Source: Mycolicibacterium sp. 018/SC-01/001
Lineage (GTDB): Bacteria; Actinomycetota; Actinomycetes; Mycobacteriales; Mycobacteriaceae
DNA: 64,000 nucleotides
Assembly (NCBI RefSeq): GCF_007096635.1
Contig: NZ_VKAA01000014.1
Coordinates: 62,001 to 126,000 of the forward strand
Reading direction: 5' to 3'
In this document: positions 54,833 to 63,943 of the stretch, piece by piece
Numbering within the stretch: position 1 is the first letter of the stretch
Layout: each line of letters opens with the position of its first letter
Made by a program: the position numbers and the translations under genes
The notes under the pieces: model-generated
Told to the model about the DNA's origin: nothing
What the model saw: the letters and a program-made list of their open reading frames with translations, nothing else
Database searches by the model: none

Positions 54833-56251
54833 TTACAGCTCGGGATGCATTGTGTGCCACGGCGTGCTGAGTTGGTAGCGCGCGGCGACCGACAGAAGAT
54901 GGGCGTCGGCCCACAGCCGGCCAATGAACTGCAGCCCGATCGGCAGACCGTCTGTGGTGAAGCCCCCCGGAACGCTGATCGCCGGGAGACCTGCGTGGCT
55001 CGGCGGTTCGGTCATGCTGTGGATCAGCGATCCCAATCGCTTCTCGGTATGACCCTCGATGACGCACCGCGGACCCCGGTCGCCGAAGTGCGGAAACGCT
55101 GGGACCGGCGTCGTGGGGCACACCATCACGTCGGCCTCACCAAGTGCGGTTCGGAATGCGTTGTAAATAGCGGTCTTTCCAGAAAGAAATGCGTCACTGA
55201 CCTGCCGGCCGGTCACTCCGTCAGCGCGTTTGGCCATCTCTAAAATCGCCGGCCACAACTCAACCCCCATGGCCTGCAACTCCTCGACATAGACCTGATA
55301 GGCATTGGAGTTGATGTGATCGAAGAAGACCTCGGTGTCGGGGAGCTCGATGGTGGTCTCCTCGACAATGGCACCCGCAGCACGCATATCGTCAAGCGCC
55401 GCCGTGAACAGCCGACTCACCTCGGGATCGAGAACATGCTGACCCAGGTCGTAGCATGCTGCGATACGTAACCCGGTCATGTCGCCGGTGACCCGCGCCG
55501 CGTCGGTGTAGCTCACCCGTTCACGTGGCACAGAGAATCGATCACCGGGATGGTGGCCGGCGGTGGCGTCGAACACCATGGCCGCATCCAGCACCGTGCG
55601 CGTGATTGGCCCGTCGGTCTCGTCACCGTCGACGGCGTCGAGGGTGGGTATGCGACCCAGTGACGGCTTCAAACCGACCGCCCCGCACAGCGACGACGGC
55701 ACCCGGATCGAGCCCCCGCCGTCAGAGCCCCACGCAATCGGTCCGACCCCGGCCACTGTCGCCGCGGCGGCGCCGCCGCTCGAACCCCCCGCGTTGTATC
55801 CCGGTCGCCACGGGGTGCTCGTGGAACCGGTCAGCTTGCTCTCCGTGACACCGATCAGTCCAAACTCGGGTGTCGTCGTCTTTCCCAGCAGGATGACGCC
55901 CTGCGCCTTCAGCCGGGCCCAGCCCGCCGCATCCTCATCGGGCACATGCTCGGCAAACGCGGTACATCCGTAAGTAGTACGCACGCCGGCGGTATCGGCG
56001 AGATCCTTCACCGTCATCGGCACCCCGAACAGCGCAGGAAGGTCATCCTCGGAGCGCAGCCGCTGTTCGGCAACTCGCGCTGCTGCGCGGGCCTGGTCAG
56101 CTGTCGTGGTGACCATGAAGTTGAGGACGGGATCGACACGGTCCATCCGATCCAGGACGGCATCGACGACCTCGACCGGCGACACCTCACCACGGCGATA
56201 AAGCTCACTGAGCTCGGCCGCGGTCTTCCAGCACAATGCTTGATCGCTCAC
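54833..56251 (-). CDS. Amidase-signature amidase
   Basis: A 472-residue amidase with the full Ser-cisSer-Lys triad: Lys82 (PMTVKDLAD), Ser157 (AGGSSGGA) and Ser181 (GSDGGGSIRVPSS). The spacing of 75 and 24 residues equals that of FAAH (142, 217, 241). Amidases of this family hydrolyse fatty-acid amides, aryl amides and similar bonds. The gene is divergent from acyl-CoA ligase 2, with two operator repeats between, so the pair can release an acid from an amide and activate it to a CoA ester. Confidence 0.93.
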   Translation of the reverse strand: MSDQALCWKTAAELSELYRRGEVSPVEVVDAVLDRMDRVDPVLNFMVTTTADQARAAARVAEQRLRSEDDLPALFGVPMTVKDLADTAGVRTTYGCTAFAEHVPDEDAAGWARLKAQGVILLGKTTTPEFGLIGVTESKLTGSTSTPWRPGYNAGGSSGGAAAATVAGVGPIAWGSDGGGSIRVPSSLCGAVGLKPSLGRIPTLDAVDGDETDGPITRTVLDAAMVFDATAGHHPGDRFSVPRERVSYTDAARVTGDMTGLRIAACYDLGQHVLDPEVSRLFTAALDDMRAAGAIVEETTIELPDTEVFFDHINSNAYQVYVEELQAMGVELWPAILEMAKRADGVTGRQVSDAFLSGKTAIYNAFRTALGEADVMVCPTTPVPAFPHFGDRGPRCVIEGHTEKRLGSLIHSMTEPPSHAGLPAISVPGGFTTDGLPIGLQFIGRLWADAHLLSVAARYQLSTPWHTMHPEL

Positions 56252-56428
56252 TGCGTCTCCCTCATGACAAACCTGCCCTCACCAATGTATGACACATGTT
56301 GTGTAACACAACACTCACAACGGTTCCACCCCCTTACATCACCCGACTGCTCTATGTATGATCCCTGTTGTGTAACAGCTGCAATATTTAAATTTGTCCG
56401 CTGACCTGCCCGAGGACCTGGAGCTACA
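56252..56428. promoter_or_regulatory. Divergent amidase/ligase control region with duplicated operator
   Basis: Two direct copies of a 24-bp unit, ATGTATGA-N4-TGTTGTGTAACA, lie at 56285-56308 and 56354-56377, 69 bp apart and differing only in the spacer. Both contain GTTGTGTAAC, the regulon consensus. The first copy extends to a hyphenated palindrome TGTTGTGTAACACAACA (56297-56313) that is perfect except for its central base. One copy sits close to each divergent start, as expected for repression of both genes. Confidence 0.7.
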
Positions 56429-58072
56429 TTGCCATCCCCCGCGACCCACGCCACACCGGTGAGCTGGCCCGACGATTTTCCCGCCACCTGGACCGGATGT
56501 CCGCGGCTCCCCCTACCGACGCTGCTCGCCCAGGCCACCGACACGTTCGGAGACCGTCCCGTGCTGCTGTTTGACGACGGCACCGCACTGACCGGCAACG
56601 ATCTGCGTCGCCACGCCGAACGGTTCGCGGGATACCTCGCCACAGTTCTACAACCCGGTGAACGCGTTGCGTTGGCAATGGGCAACCGCGCCGAGTACGT
56701 CACCGCGTACCTCGCCGTCATCGCCAACCGGGCCATCGTGGTCTCACTCTCGCCCGAAATCGGCAGTCACGAAGCCGAATTCGCCGTCACTGACGCCCAC
56801 TGCGTCCTGGCCATCGCCGACGACCGCTCTCATCAGGTCCTCACCGCCCTGCGGGCGACTGGAAGCACACCGCTGCGCGACGTCATCACCGTCGGCGACA
56901 ACGAACCCGACGGATTCGCCCACCTGACCGCAGACACCATCCCCCTAAACTTCACCGACGTCGACGCCGCGCTCGAGGACCTCATCGACATTGGCTACAC
57001 GTCGGGAACCACCGGCCTACCCAAGGCCCTGGCAGGCAACCATGCCGAGACGCTGCGCTACATCGACGTCCATCTGCGTCTGCGCCGCCTGCACGACGAC
57101 GGACCCCAACGCATGCTGATGCCGCTGCAACTGCACTACGGCGACCCACTGACGTGGCTCTTCGGCGCGATGTGCTGCGGAGACTCCCTGGTGCTGATGC
57201 GGCGGTTCAGCGCCTCGCGCTTCTGGGAGGTCGCCCGCACCACCCAGGCCACCACCATCTTGACCATCGGGTCGGTACCCAGCATGCTGCTGAGCCAACC
57301 CGAATCACCGGCAGACCGAGACCACGACATCCGCTCCGCGATCGCCCTGGCCATCCCGCCCCAACAGCACGCAGAACTCGAACGACGCTTCGGCTTCTCC
57401 TGGACCGAGAGCTACGGCTCGTCGGAGTCTGGGCCGGCCATCAAGATGCCCCTCGACGTTGCCGCCGAATTCGTCGGCACCGGCGCACTGGGCATCCCTC
57501 TACCCGACGTCCAGGCCCGTCTCATCGACGAGCAAGGACAGCTCGTCGAGGGCCCCGGCACCGGCGAACTCGAACTCTCCGGGGAGATCCTGTTCAGCGG
57601 CTACCTCGACAATCCCAGCGCGACCGCAGAGGTGCTGCACGACGGATGGCTGCGCACCGGAGACCTGATGCGTCGCGACGACCGGGGAGTCTATTACTTC
57701 CTGGGTCGCAGCAAGGAAGTCATTCGACGCAGCGGAATCAACATCGCCCCCACCGAAGTCGAAGCCGTCCTGCGGCAGCACCCCGACGTCGTCGACGCCG
57801 CCGTCGTCCCGGTACCCGACGCGATGATGGGCGAAGAGATCAAGGCCTACGTCGAGCTCACCCCGAAAGCAACCTTCGATCCACGCGGCCTGGCCGACTT
57901 CTGCGCCGAGCGACTCAGCCGGCACAAGGTCCCCCGCTACATCGAACTCCGCACCACTGCATTTCCCAGAACGCCATCGCAGCGCATCCCCAAAAAACAA
58001 CTCATGGTCGACGGCATGCACCGCACCACCCACGCCTGGGACCGTGCCCTGGATTCGGAGCCCGCCTCGTGA
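56429..58072 (+). CDS. AMP-binding acyl-CoA ligase 2
   Basis: A 547-residue ANL-superfamily ligase with P-loop IGYTSGTTGLPKA, the SYGSSESG motif, DGWLRTGDLM and a C-terminal QRIPKKQL, where the expected catalytic Lys lies. It begins with TTG at 56429, 7 bp after GGAG. It overlaps the downstream hotdog gene by 4 bp (GTGA). It differs strongly from ligase 1, so the two probably activate different acids of the pathway. Confidence 0.9.
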   Translation: MPSPATHATPVSWPDDFPATWTGCPRLPLPTLLAQATDTFGDRPVLLFDDGTALTGNDLRRHAERFAGYLATVLQPGERVALAMGNRAEYVTAYLAVIANRAIVVSLSPEIGSHEAEFAVTDAHCVLAIADDRSHQVLTALRATGSTPLRDVITVGDNEPDGFAHLTADTIPLNFTDVDAALEDLIDIGYTSGTTGLPKALAGNHAETLRYIDVHLRLRRLHDDGPQRMLMPLQLHYGDPLTWLFGAMCCGDSLVLMRRFSASRFWEVARTTQATTILTIGSVPSMLLSQPESPADRDHDIRSAIALAIPPQQHAELERRFGFSWTESYGSSESGPAIKMPLDVAAEFVGTGALGIPLPDVQARLIDEQGQLVEGPGTGELELSGEILFSGYLDNPSATAEVLHDGWLRTGDLMRRDDRGVYYFLGRSKEVIRRSGINIAPTEVEAVLRQHPDVVDAAVVPVPDAMMGEEIKAYVELTPKATFDPRGLADFCAERLSRHKVPRYIELRTTAFPRTPSQRIPKKQLMVDGMHRTTHAWDRALDSEPAS

Positions 58073-58569
58073 ACCACCGCACCTTCGCCGATCTGCCCGG
58101 CACCGTAGGCCACATCGTCAACGGCGCACCCTTCGTGCTGACCCACGAAGAACATGCCGCCTTCGAAAAGGCCACCTGGCTCGACAAGGCATACCCCGAC
58201 GAACTGCCGGAATTTCCCCCCACCCTCATCGAAGGATTCCTACTCCTCAGCATGGTCGACGCCGCAGCGCGACTGGCCGCCCCCGACGACACCGCCACCA
58301 TGTGGGGTTTGAACTACGGCCTCGACAAAGTTCGGTTCATCGCTCCGGTCCATCTCGGACAAACGGTGCTGTCTACCTACGAAACGCTGGCGGTCGAACC
58401 CAAAGACGAAGGCTTCAAGATCCTGCGCCGCTGCACCTTCACCGTCGAAGGCGCCGACACCCCCGCGATGGTCGCTGATTGGTGGAGCTTCGTGCTGCCC
58501 CGGGGCACCGTCGAACGCGCCCGCCGACAGGACGATGCTCCCACCTCTGGAAAGCAGCTTGACACATGA
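58069..58569 (+). CDS. Hotdog-fold (MaoC-like) protein, catalytic residues altered
   Basis: A 166-residue single-hotdog protein, GTG start overlapping the ligase stop. The helix LIEGFLLLSMVDAAAR and strands VRFIAPVHLGQTV and LRRCTFTVEG follow the MaoC/FAS dehydratase pattern. MaoC hydratases need an Asp-x4-His pair at the start of the long helix. Here the corresponding TWLDKAYPDELPEF keeps an Asp but has no His, so normal hydratase activity is doubtful. It may be a thioesterase-like or binding protein for the CoA product of ligase 2. Confidence 0.75.
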   Translation: MNHRTFADLPGTVGHIVNGAPFVLTHEEHAAFEKATWLDKAYPDELPEFPPTLIEGFLLLSMVDAAARLAAPDDTATMWGLNYGLDKVRFIAPVHLGQTVLSTYETLAVEPKDEGFKILRRCTFTVEGADTPAMVADWWSFVLPRGTVERARRQDDAPTSGKQLDT

Positions 58570-59978
58570 CCATTGACCAGACCGCCTACGAACGCAACGC
58601 CCCGGACCCACGACTGGTTGACGATGCGCTGCAGCCCAGCGAGCACCGCGTCTTCTGGCTGGAAGACGCCGGCCAGCACACGACTCGTCCGGCCCTTACC
58701 GCCTCGACAACTGCCGACCTGACCATCATCGGCGGTGGCTACCTCGGTCTGTGGACCGCCGTGCACGCCAAGCGTCGCAATCCCGCACAGCGGGTGGTGC
58801 TCTTGGAGTCACACACACTTGGCTGGGCTGCCTCTGGACGCAACGGCGGCTTCTGCGAAGCGTCCATCACCCACGGTGATGAGAACGGCCAATCGCGCTG
58901 GCCTGACGAATTCGACGCCCTCCATCAGCTGGGACGCGACAACCTCGACGAATTCGAGACCGACGTGACGTCCCTTGGGTTGGACTGCCACTGGGAACGC
59001 ACCGGCCAACTCGCCGTCGCTGTTGAACACCATCAAGTTCCGTGGCTTCAACACGCCGCCCACCCTCTCGACCAGACCGAAGTTCGCGCCGAGATCAACA
59101 GCCCGTTGTTCCTTGCCGGCGCTCGCGACGACACCGACTGCGCACTCATCCATCCCGCCCGGCTGGTCTTCGAATTGGCGCGCACAGCAGAAGAACTCGG
59201 CGTGGAGATTTTCGAGAACTCGGCTGCGACTGCGCTGCGCTCAACCAAGTCCGGTGCGGTGAGCGTGCACACCGACCGCGCCACAGTGACAACCCAGCAG
59301 GTCGCACTCGCGACCAACGTGTTCCGTTCGCTGCTGCGGCGCAACAGGTTGATGACCGTGCCGGTCTATGACTACGTCTTGATGACCGAGCCGCTCAGCC
59401 AACAGCAGATGGACAGCATCGGATGGTGCGGCCGGCAAGGGCTCACCGACCTCGCCAACCAGTTCCACTACAGCCGGCTGACACACGACAACCGCATCCT
59501 CTACGGCGGATACGACGCCGTCTTCCACCGCGGAGGACAGCTCAGCGTCGCCTACGAAGACCGCAGCAAGTCATACCGACGACTCGCCTCGCACTTCCTG
59601 GCAACCTTCCCCCAACTCGAGGGCATCACGTTCACCCACCGATGGGGAGGGGCGGTCGACACGTGCACCCAGTTCGCCGCCTTCTACGGCCTCGCCCGCG
59701 GCGGCAAGGTCGCCTACGCAGCAGGATTCACCGGATTGGGCGTCGGCGCTACCCGCTTCGCCGCCAACGTGATGCTCGACCAGCTCACCGGCCACACCAC
59801 AGCGCGCACCAGCCTCGCGATGACAACCCAACGGCCCCTGCCCTTCCCGCCGGAGCCGCTGGCCAGCATCGGCATCAATCTCACCCGCTGGTCCTTGGAC
59901 CGCGCCGACCACAATCAAGGCCGACGCAACCTGCTACTCAAAGCCCTCGATGCAGCCGGACTGGGCTTCGATTCCTAG
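58566..59978 (+). CDS. FAD-dependent amine oxidase (PuuB-like)
   Basis: A 470-residue DAO-family flavoprotein resembling gamma-glutamylputrescine oxidase. It has the Rossmann motif TIIGGGYLGLWTAVHAKRR (about residues 56-74), the isoalloxazine-contact motif ASGRNGGFCEAS and the C-terminal GFTGLGVGATRFAANVM. Such enzymes oxidise a primary or secondary amine to an aldehyde with release of ammonia. The ALDH at 39.5 kb in the same regulon would take the aldehyde onward. It overlaps the hotdog gene by 4 bp. No PuuA-type glutamate-putrescine ligase lies in this operon. Confidence 0.9.
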   Translation: MTIDQTAYERNAPDPRLVDDALQPSEHRVFWLEDAGQHTTRPALTASTTADLTIIGGGYLGLWTAVHAKRRNPAQRVVLLESHTLGWAASGRNGGFCEASITHGDENGQSRWPDEFDALHQLGRDNLDEFETDVTSLGLDCHWERTGQLAVAVEHHQVPWLQHAAHPLDQTEVRAEINSPLFLAGARDDTDCALIHPARLVFELARTAEELGVEIFENSAATALRSTKSGAVSVHTDRATVTTQQVALATNVFRSLLRRNRLMTVPVYDYVLMTEPLSQQQMDSIGWCGRQGLTDLANQFHYSRLTHDNRILYGGYDAVFHRGGQLSVAYEDRSKSYRRLASHFLATFPQLEGITFTHRWGGAVDTCTQFAAFYGLARGGKVAYAAGFTGLGVGATRFAANVMLDQLTGHTTARTSLAMTTQRPLPFPPEPLASIGINLTRWSLDRADHNQGRRNLLLKALDAAGLGFDS

Positions 59979-60259
59979 CGCTACCAAATCCCCCGTCCTG
60001 GCCCACCCAACCGTCCCCTCAAAACCAGAACACCCCTCAATCTCTCACTAATGTGCCCATGCCAGCACCAGCGGCGATACGGCGCCGGTGAGGTGGCACT
60101 GCCATCGGTACACAACGCTCATTTCCACGCCGATCCGTTCTCCACCATGCCCGATTCCGAAGAGCACGAGGGGACCAGCCATCCTCGCCCCCGCGCTGAC
60201 CGTCGCCGACGAGTACCTCTAGCCGCAGCAGCTCCTTGCTAGAAACCGGAGAAACATAG
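59979..60259. other. Leader region before the glutamate dehydrogenase gene
   Basis: 281 bp with no gene I can support. GGTACACAAC at 60107-60116 is, on the minus strand, GTTGTGTACC, a 9-of-10 match to the regulon motif, so the dehydrogenase may have its own promoter under the same control. A good ribosome site (ACCGGAGAAAC) stands directly before the ATG at 60260. Confidence 0.45.
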
Positions 60260-63200
60260 ATGTCTGCCCATACCCCACACGCCGGCACCCCGCGCCCCGC
60301 CACCACAACGCCGCCGCGGCAAGGCCCCACTGTGCGGGATCCAGCAGACGACATTGTCTCGGTGACCCTGCACAGCGACACAGACACAAGACTCCTTCGT
60401 TTCGTTCTCATCACCCGCACACCAGCCCCCCTGCGACGCATGCTCCCGGCATTGCAGAGCATGGATCTCGAAGTCCTTCACGAACAAACCTCGATCCGTC
60501 GCGAGTCCGGCGACGCAAACCTCCACGTGCACGACCTCACCGTGCAACCGGGCACTCACGCCACACATGCTCTCGCCGACAACCACGTTGACGCCGGCCA
60601 GCGCATCCGCGCGACGTTCGAGGCGATCTGGAACGGACTCGCCGAGGCAGACCGGTTCAACGGTCTCGTCCTGTCAGCAGACCTCAACTGGCAACAAGTC
60701 AGCCTCATACGCAGCTATAGCCGATACCTGCGTCAGCTGCCATTGCCATACAGCCAGAGCCGGATCCAAACAGTCCTGCTTGACAACCCCGCTGCAACGC
60801 GCGCTCTGCTCGCGCACTTCGCCGCCAGATTCGACCCGACCAGCCAGGCGACCTCGAGCACCCAACGCACCCGGCAAGCCACCGCAGCGGCGCGCACACT
60901 TAACCGAGCAATAGAGGCAATCATCCACATCGACGCCGACAGAATCCTGCGTGCCTACCGCAATCTGATCGACGCCACCGTCCGCACCAACACCTACACC
61001 CACGACGCCCTCACCCCCTCCACGCCCTACCTGGTCCACAAGTTCGCTGCGACGATCATCGACGAGTTGCCACACCCACGGCCCGTCTCTGAGATCTTCG
61101 TCTATGCACCGGAATTCGAAGGCGTGCATCTGCGATTCGGGCTCATCGCCCGCGGCGGGCTGCGCTGGTCGGATCGCCACGACGACTATCGAACCGAAGT
61201 TCTCGGCCTGGTGCGCGCCCAAATGGTCAAGAACGCGGTTATCGTTCCCGCCGGAGCAAAAGGCGTCTTTGTCGTCAAAAGTCCCTCCGCGCAACGGCAT
61301 AACATCGAAGAGCAGCGGCCTATCCACCAACAGGCGCGACAGTGCTACGAACACTTCGTCGCCGCACTTCTCGACGTCGTCGACAACACCGCCCCCGGCC
61401 ATGACGCGCCTAATCAACACGTCGCACGCCACGACGAGCCTGACCACTACCTCGTCGTGGCCGCAGACAAAGGGACCGCGACCTTCTCCGATCTGGCCAA
61501 CGCTGTCTCACGCCACCACCACTACTGGCTCGACGACGCCTTCGCTTCCGGGGGCTCCGCCGGCTACGACCACAAGGCGATGGGCATCACCGCCCGCGGC
61601 GCATGGGTCAGTGGCGACGCGCACCTGCAGGAGGTCGGCATCGACGCCCATCACGACGCGTTCACCGCTGTGGGCATCGGTGACATGAGCGGAGACGTTT
61701 TCGGAAACGGCATGCTCCTACGTCCCCACATGAAGCTCATTGCCGCCTTCGACCACCGCCATATTTTCCTCGACCCCACACCAATGACCGATGTGGCGCT
61801 CGCCGAGCGACGCCGGCTGTTCTCCCTCGCCCGCTCGTCCTGGGCCGACTACGACCAGACCAGCCTGAGCAACGGCGGCGGAGTCTGGCCCAGAACCACC
61901 AAGACGATCCCTCTATCACCTCAGATACGGCAGGCACTCGGCCTCGCCGACACCCACCTCACCGCCACACCCGACGAGCTCATCGCGCACATCCTGCGCG
62001 CCCCGGTCGACTTGCTGTTCAACGGAGGCGTCGGGACCTACGTCAAGGCTGCCCACGAACAACACTCCGAGGTCGCAGACAAGGTCAACGACGCGGTGCG
62101 CGTCAGCGCACCCGAGGTGCGTGCGCGCGTCATCGTCGAGGGCGGCAATCTCGGCGTCTCCCCCAAGGGACGGATCGAATTTGCCCGAGCTGGCGGACTC
62201 ATCTACAGCGACGCCATCGACAATGCCGCGGGCGTGGACTGCTCCGACCACGAAGTCAACATCAAAATTGCGTTGCAGCCATTGACCCGCCACACACCAG
62301 CAGACCGCGGCGGACTTCTTGCACGCATGACCGCCGACGTGGCCGAGCTAGTCCTTGCCAACAACAAGGCCCACACCCGCTTGCTGTCCGACGCACGATC
62401 CAACGCACCCCAGATGGCTGAAGTGCACGCTCGGATGACCGCCTTCCTGGAACACAGCAGAGGCCTCAATCGAGAGCGCGACAACCTGCCATCGGAGGAC
62501 GAATTCGTCGAACTCGTCGCCAACGGCGACGGACTCACAGGACCGCAGCTGGCCACACTCATGGCCCACGCCAAACTCGACCTCAAAACTCAACTACTGG
62601 CCACCGACAACCTCGACGCGGACCACTTCGCCGACACCCTGAACCGCTACTTCCCCGCCGAACTCCACCGCTACGCACGGCAAGCCATCTCCGACCACCC
62701 GCTCCGCCGCGAAATCATCGCAACCAGCGTCGTCAACAACGTCGTTGCCACCTCCGGGCTCACCTACGCACATCGCTTGTCGGAAGAAATCGGAGCGACT
62801 ACCGGCGACATCGTGCGGGCCCACGCCATCGTGAGCTCGGTGTTCGACCTAACAGCACTGTGGGACGACATTCACGCCGCGCGACTCGGTCCCACTCTGA
62901 CGAACACCCTCATCATCGAGTCGCGACGACTCCTCGACCGAGCCTCCCGCTGGTTCCTGCGGAACCGGCCCCAACCACTAGACGTGACCGGTGAGCTCCA
63001 ACGATTCCAAAACACCATCACAACGCTGCGCAAGGAACTACCTCACATGCTGTGCGGAGCCGAAGCCCAGGCGGCCACGGCGGTCGCCGACGACCTCACC
63101 GGGCGCGGCGCGCCAAGCGCCATAGCGACCACCATCAGCCACGCGCTCTACGACTACAGCCTGCTCGATATCGTCGACGCGGCGCTCCTCTACGGCCAGG

Positions 63201-63553
63201 ACCCACACCGGCTGGCGCTGACGTACTTCGAATTGTCCGCACACATCGGGGTCGACGACCTCCTGCTGGCCGTATCGGCGTTGCCTCGAACCGGACGCTG
63301 GCATTCCCTTGCGCGACTGGCACTTCGGGAGGACTTGTATCGATCCCTGCGTGACGTCGCTCTCGACGTCTGCAGACGCTCCCACCCGAGCCCCGACCCA
63401 GTCAGCACGATCGACGATTTCCAACTGATCAGTGGGCCGCGGATCAGACGCGCCCGCCGGACCCTCGACGAATTCCGCGACCTCACCAACCCCGATCTCG
63501 CCGCCGTATCTGTCGCCACCGCACAGCTGCGCCGGCTCACGACCGTCGCGTAA
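60260..63553 (+). CDS. gdh: NAD-dependent glutamate dehydrogenase, short form
   Basis: A 1097-residue enzyme of the large NAD-glutamate dehydrogenase class, which converts glutamate to 2-oxoglutarate and ammonia. The core is complete in outline: RFGLIARGGLRWSDR, PAGAKGVFVVKSP (catalytic Lys region), a Rossmann-like GIGDMSGDVFGNGML, and FNGGVGTYVKA. The main mycobacterial enzyme (Rv2476c) has about 1,600 residues with several N-terminal ACT-like domains. Here only a stub of some 130 residues precedes the core, so most of the regulatory N-terminus is absent. The start is well supported by a ribosome site, so this is a short family form rather than a broken gene. Confidence 0.9.
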   Translation: MSAHTPHAGTPRPATTTPPRQGPTVRDPADDIVSVTLHSDTDTRLLRFVLITRTPAPLRRMLPALQSMDLEVLHEQTSIRRESGDANLHVHDLTVQPGTHATHALADNHVDAGQRIRATFEAIWNGLAEADRFNGLVLSADLNWQQVSLIRSYSRYLRQLPLPYSQSRIQTVLLDNPAATRALLAHFAARFDPTSQATSSTQRTRQATAAARTLNRAIEAIIHIDADRILRAYRNLIDATVRTNTYTHDALTPSTPYLVHKFAATIIDELPHPRPVSEIFVYAPEFEGVHLRFGLIARGGLRWSDRHDDYRTEVLGLVRAQMVKNAVIVPAGAKGVFVVKSPSAQRHNIEEQRPIHQQARQCYEHFVAALLDVVDNTAPGHDAPNQHVARHDEPDHYLVVAADKGTATFSDLANAVSRHHHYWLDDAFASGGSAGYDHKAMGITARGAWVSGDAHLQEVGIDAHHDAFTAVGIGDMSGDVFGNGMLLRPHMKLIAAFDHRHIFLDPTPMTDVALAERRRLFSLARSSWADYDQTSLSNGGGVWPRTTKTIPLSPQIRQALGLADTHLTATPDELIAHILRAPVDLLFNGGVGTYVKAAHEQHSEVADKVNDAVRVSAPEVRARVIVEGGNLGVSPKGRIEFARAGGLIYSDAIDNAAGVDCSDHEVNIKIALQPLTRHTPADRGGLLARMTADVAELVLANNKAHTRLLSDARSNAPQMAEVHARMTAFLEHSRGLNRERDNLPSEDEFVELVANGDGLTGPQLATLMAHAKLDLKTQLLATDNLDADHFADTLNRYFPAELHRYARQAISDHPLRREIIATSVVNNVVATSGLTYAHRLSEEIGATTGDIVRAHAIVSSVFDLTALWDDIHAARLGPTLTNTLIIESRRLLDRASRWFLRNRPQPLDVTGELQRFQNTITTLRKELPHMLCGAEAQAATAVADDLTGRGAPSAIATTISHALYDYSLLDIVDAALLYGQDPHRLALTYFELSAHIGVDDLLLAVSALPRTGRWHSLARLALREDLYRSLRDVALDVCRRSHPSPDPVSTIDDFQLISGPRIRRARRTLDEFRDLTNPDLAAVSVATAQLRRLTTVA

Positions 63554-63598
63554 ACCGCGCCGACGCCGACAACGACCACCGCACCCCAGGAGCACCGC

Positions 63599-63943
63599 GT
63601 GACCGACATGTCCGCCAACGCCGTAACCCACGCCGCCCGAACCCCGCTCGACCTGATCGCCGTGCCCACCAACCAAGCCGTTAACGGCCACCCGCACACG
63701 GGAACAACAATTATCGGGGAGTTCGCCGGGCTCGAGGTCGGCATCTGGGAAATGACCCAAGGCACCATGCGCGACGTCGAATCCGACGAAATCTTTATCG
63801 TCATCAGCGGATCCGCCCAAATCCAGTTCACCGACAGCGCCACCACGCTGGAGATCGGCAGTGGCGACCTTGTACGCCTGACCGCAGGAACCCAAACCGT
63901 CTGGACCGTGCACGAAACCCTCCGAAAGGTCTACCTCGCCTGA
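63599..63943 (+). CDS. Cupin-domain protein (EutQ/cupin_3-like)
   Basis: A 114-residue single-domain cupin with the pattern GIWEMTQGTMRDVESDEIFIVI and GSGDLVRLTAGTQTVWTVHETLRKVYLA (in part), close to the cupin_3 domain proteins that often accompany DAO-family amine oxidases. Metal-binding histidines of classical cupins are largely missing (Glu and one His remain), so the role may be binding or stabilising rather than catalysis. GTG start with CAGGAGC 6 bp upstream. It follows the dehydrogenase by 45 bp. The last 57 bp of the window hold nothing recognisable. Confidence 0.85.
   Translation: MTDMSANAVTHAARTPLDLIAVPTNQAVNGHPHTGTTIIGEFAGLEVGIWEMTQGTMRDVESDEIFIVISGSAQIQFTDSATTLEIGSGDLVRLTAGTQTVWTVHETLRKVYLA

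Noticed and set aside
57154..58068. Upstream extension of the hotdog gene frame inside acyl-CoA ligase 2
   Set aside because: The extension is an out-of-frame reading of the ligase; the GTG at 58069 overlapping the ligase stop is the natural start.
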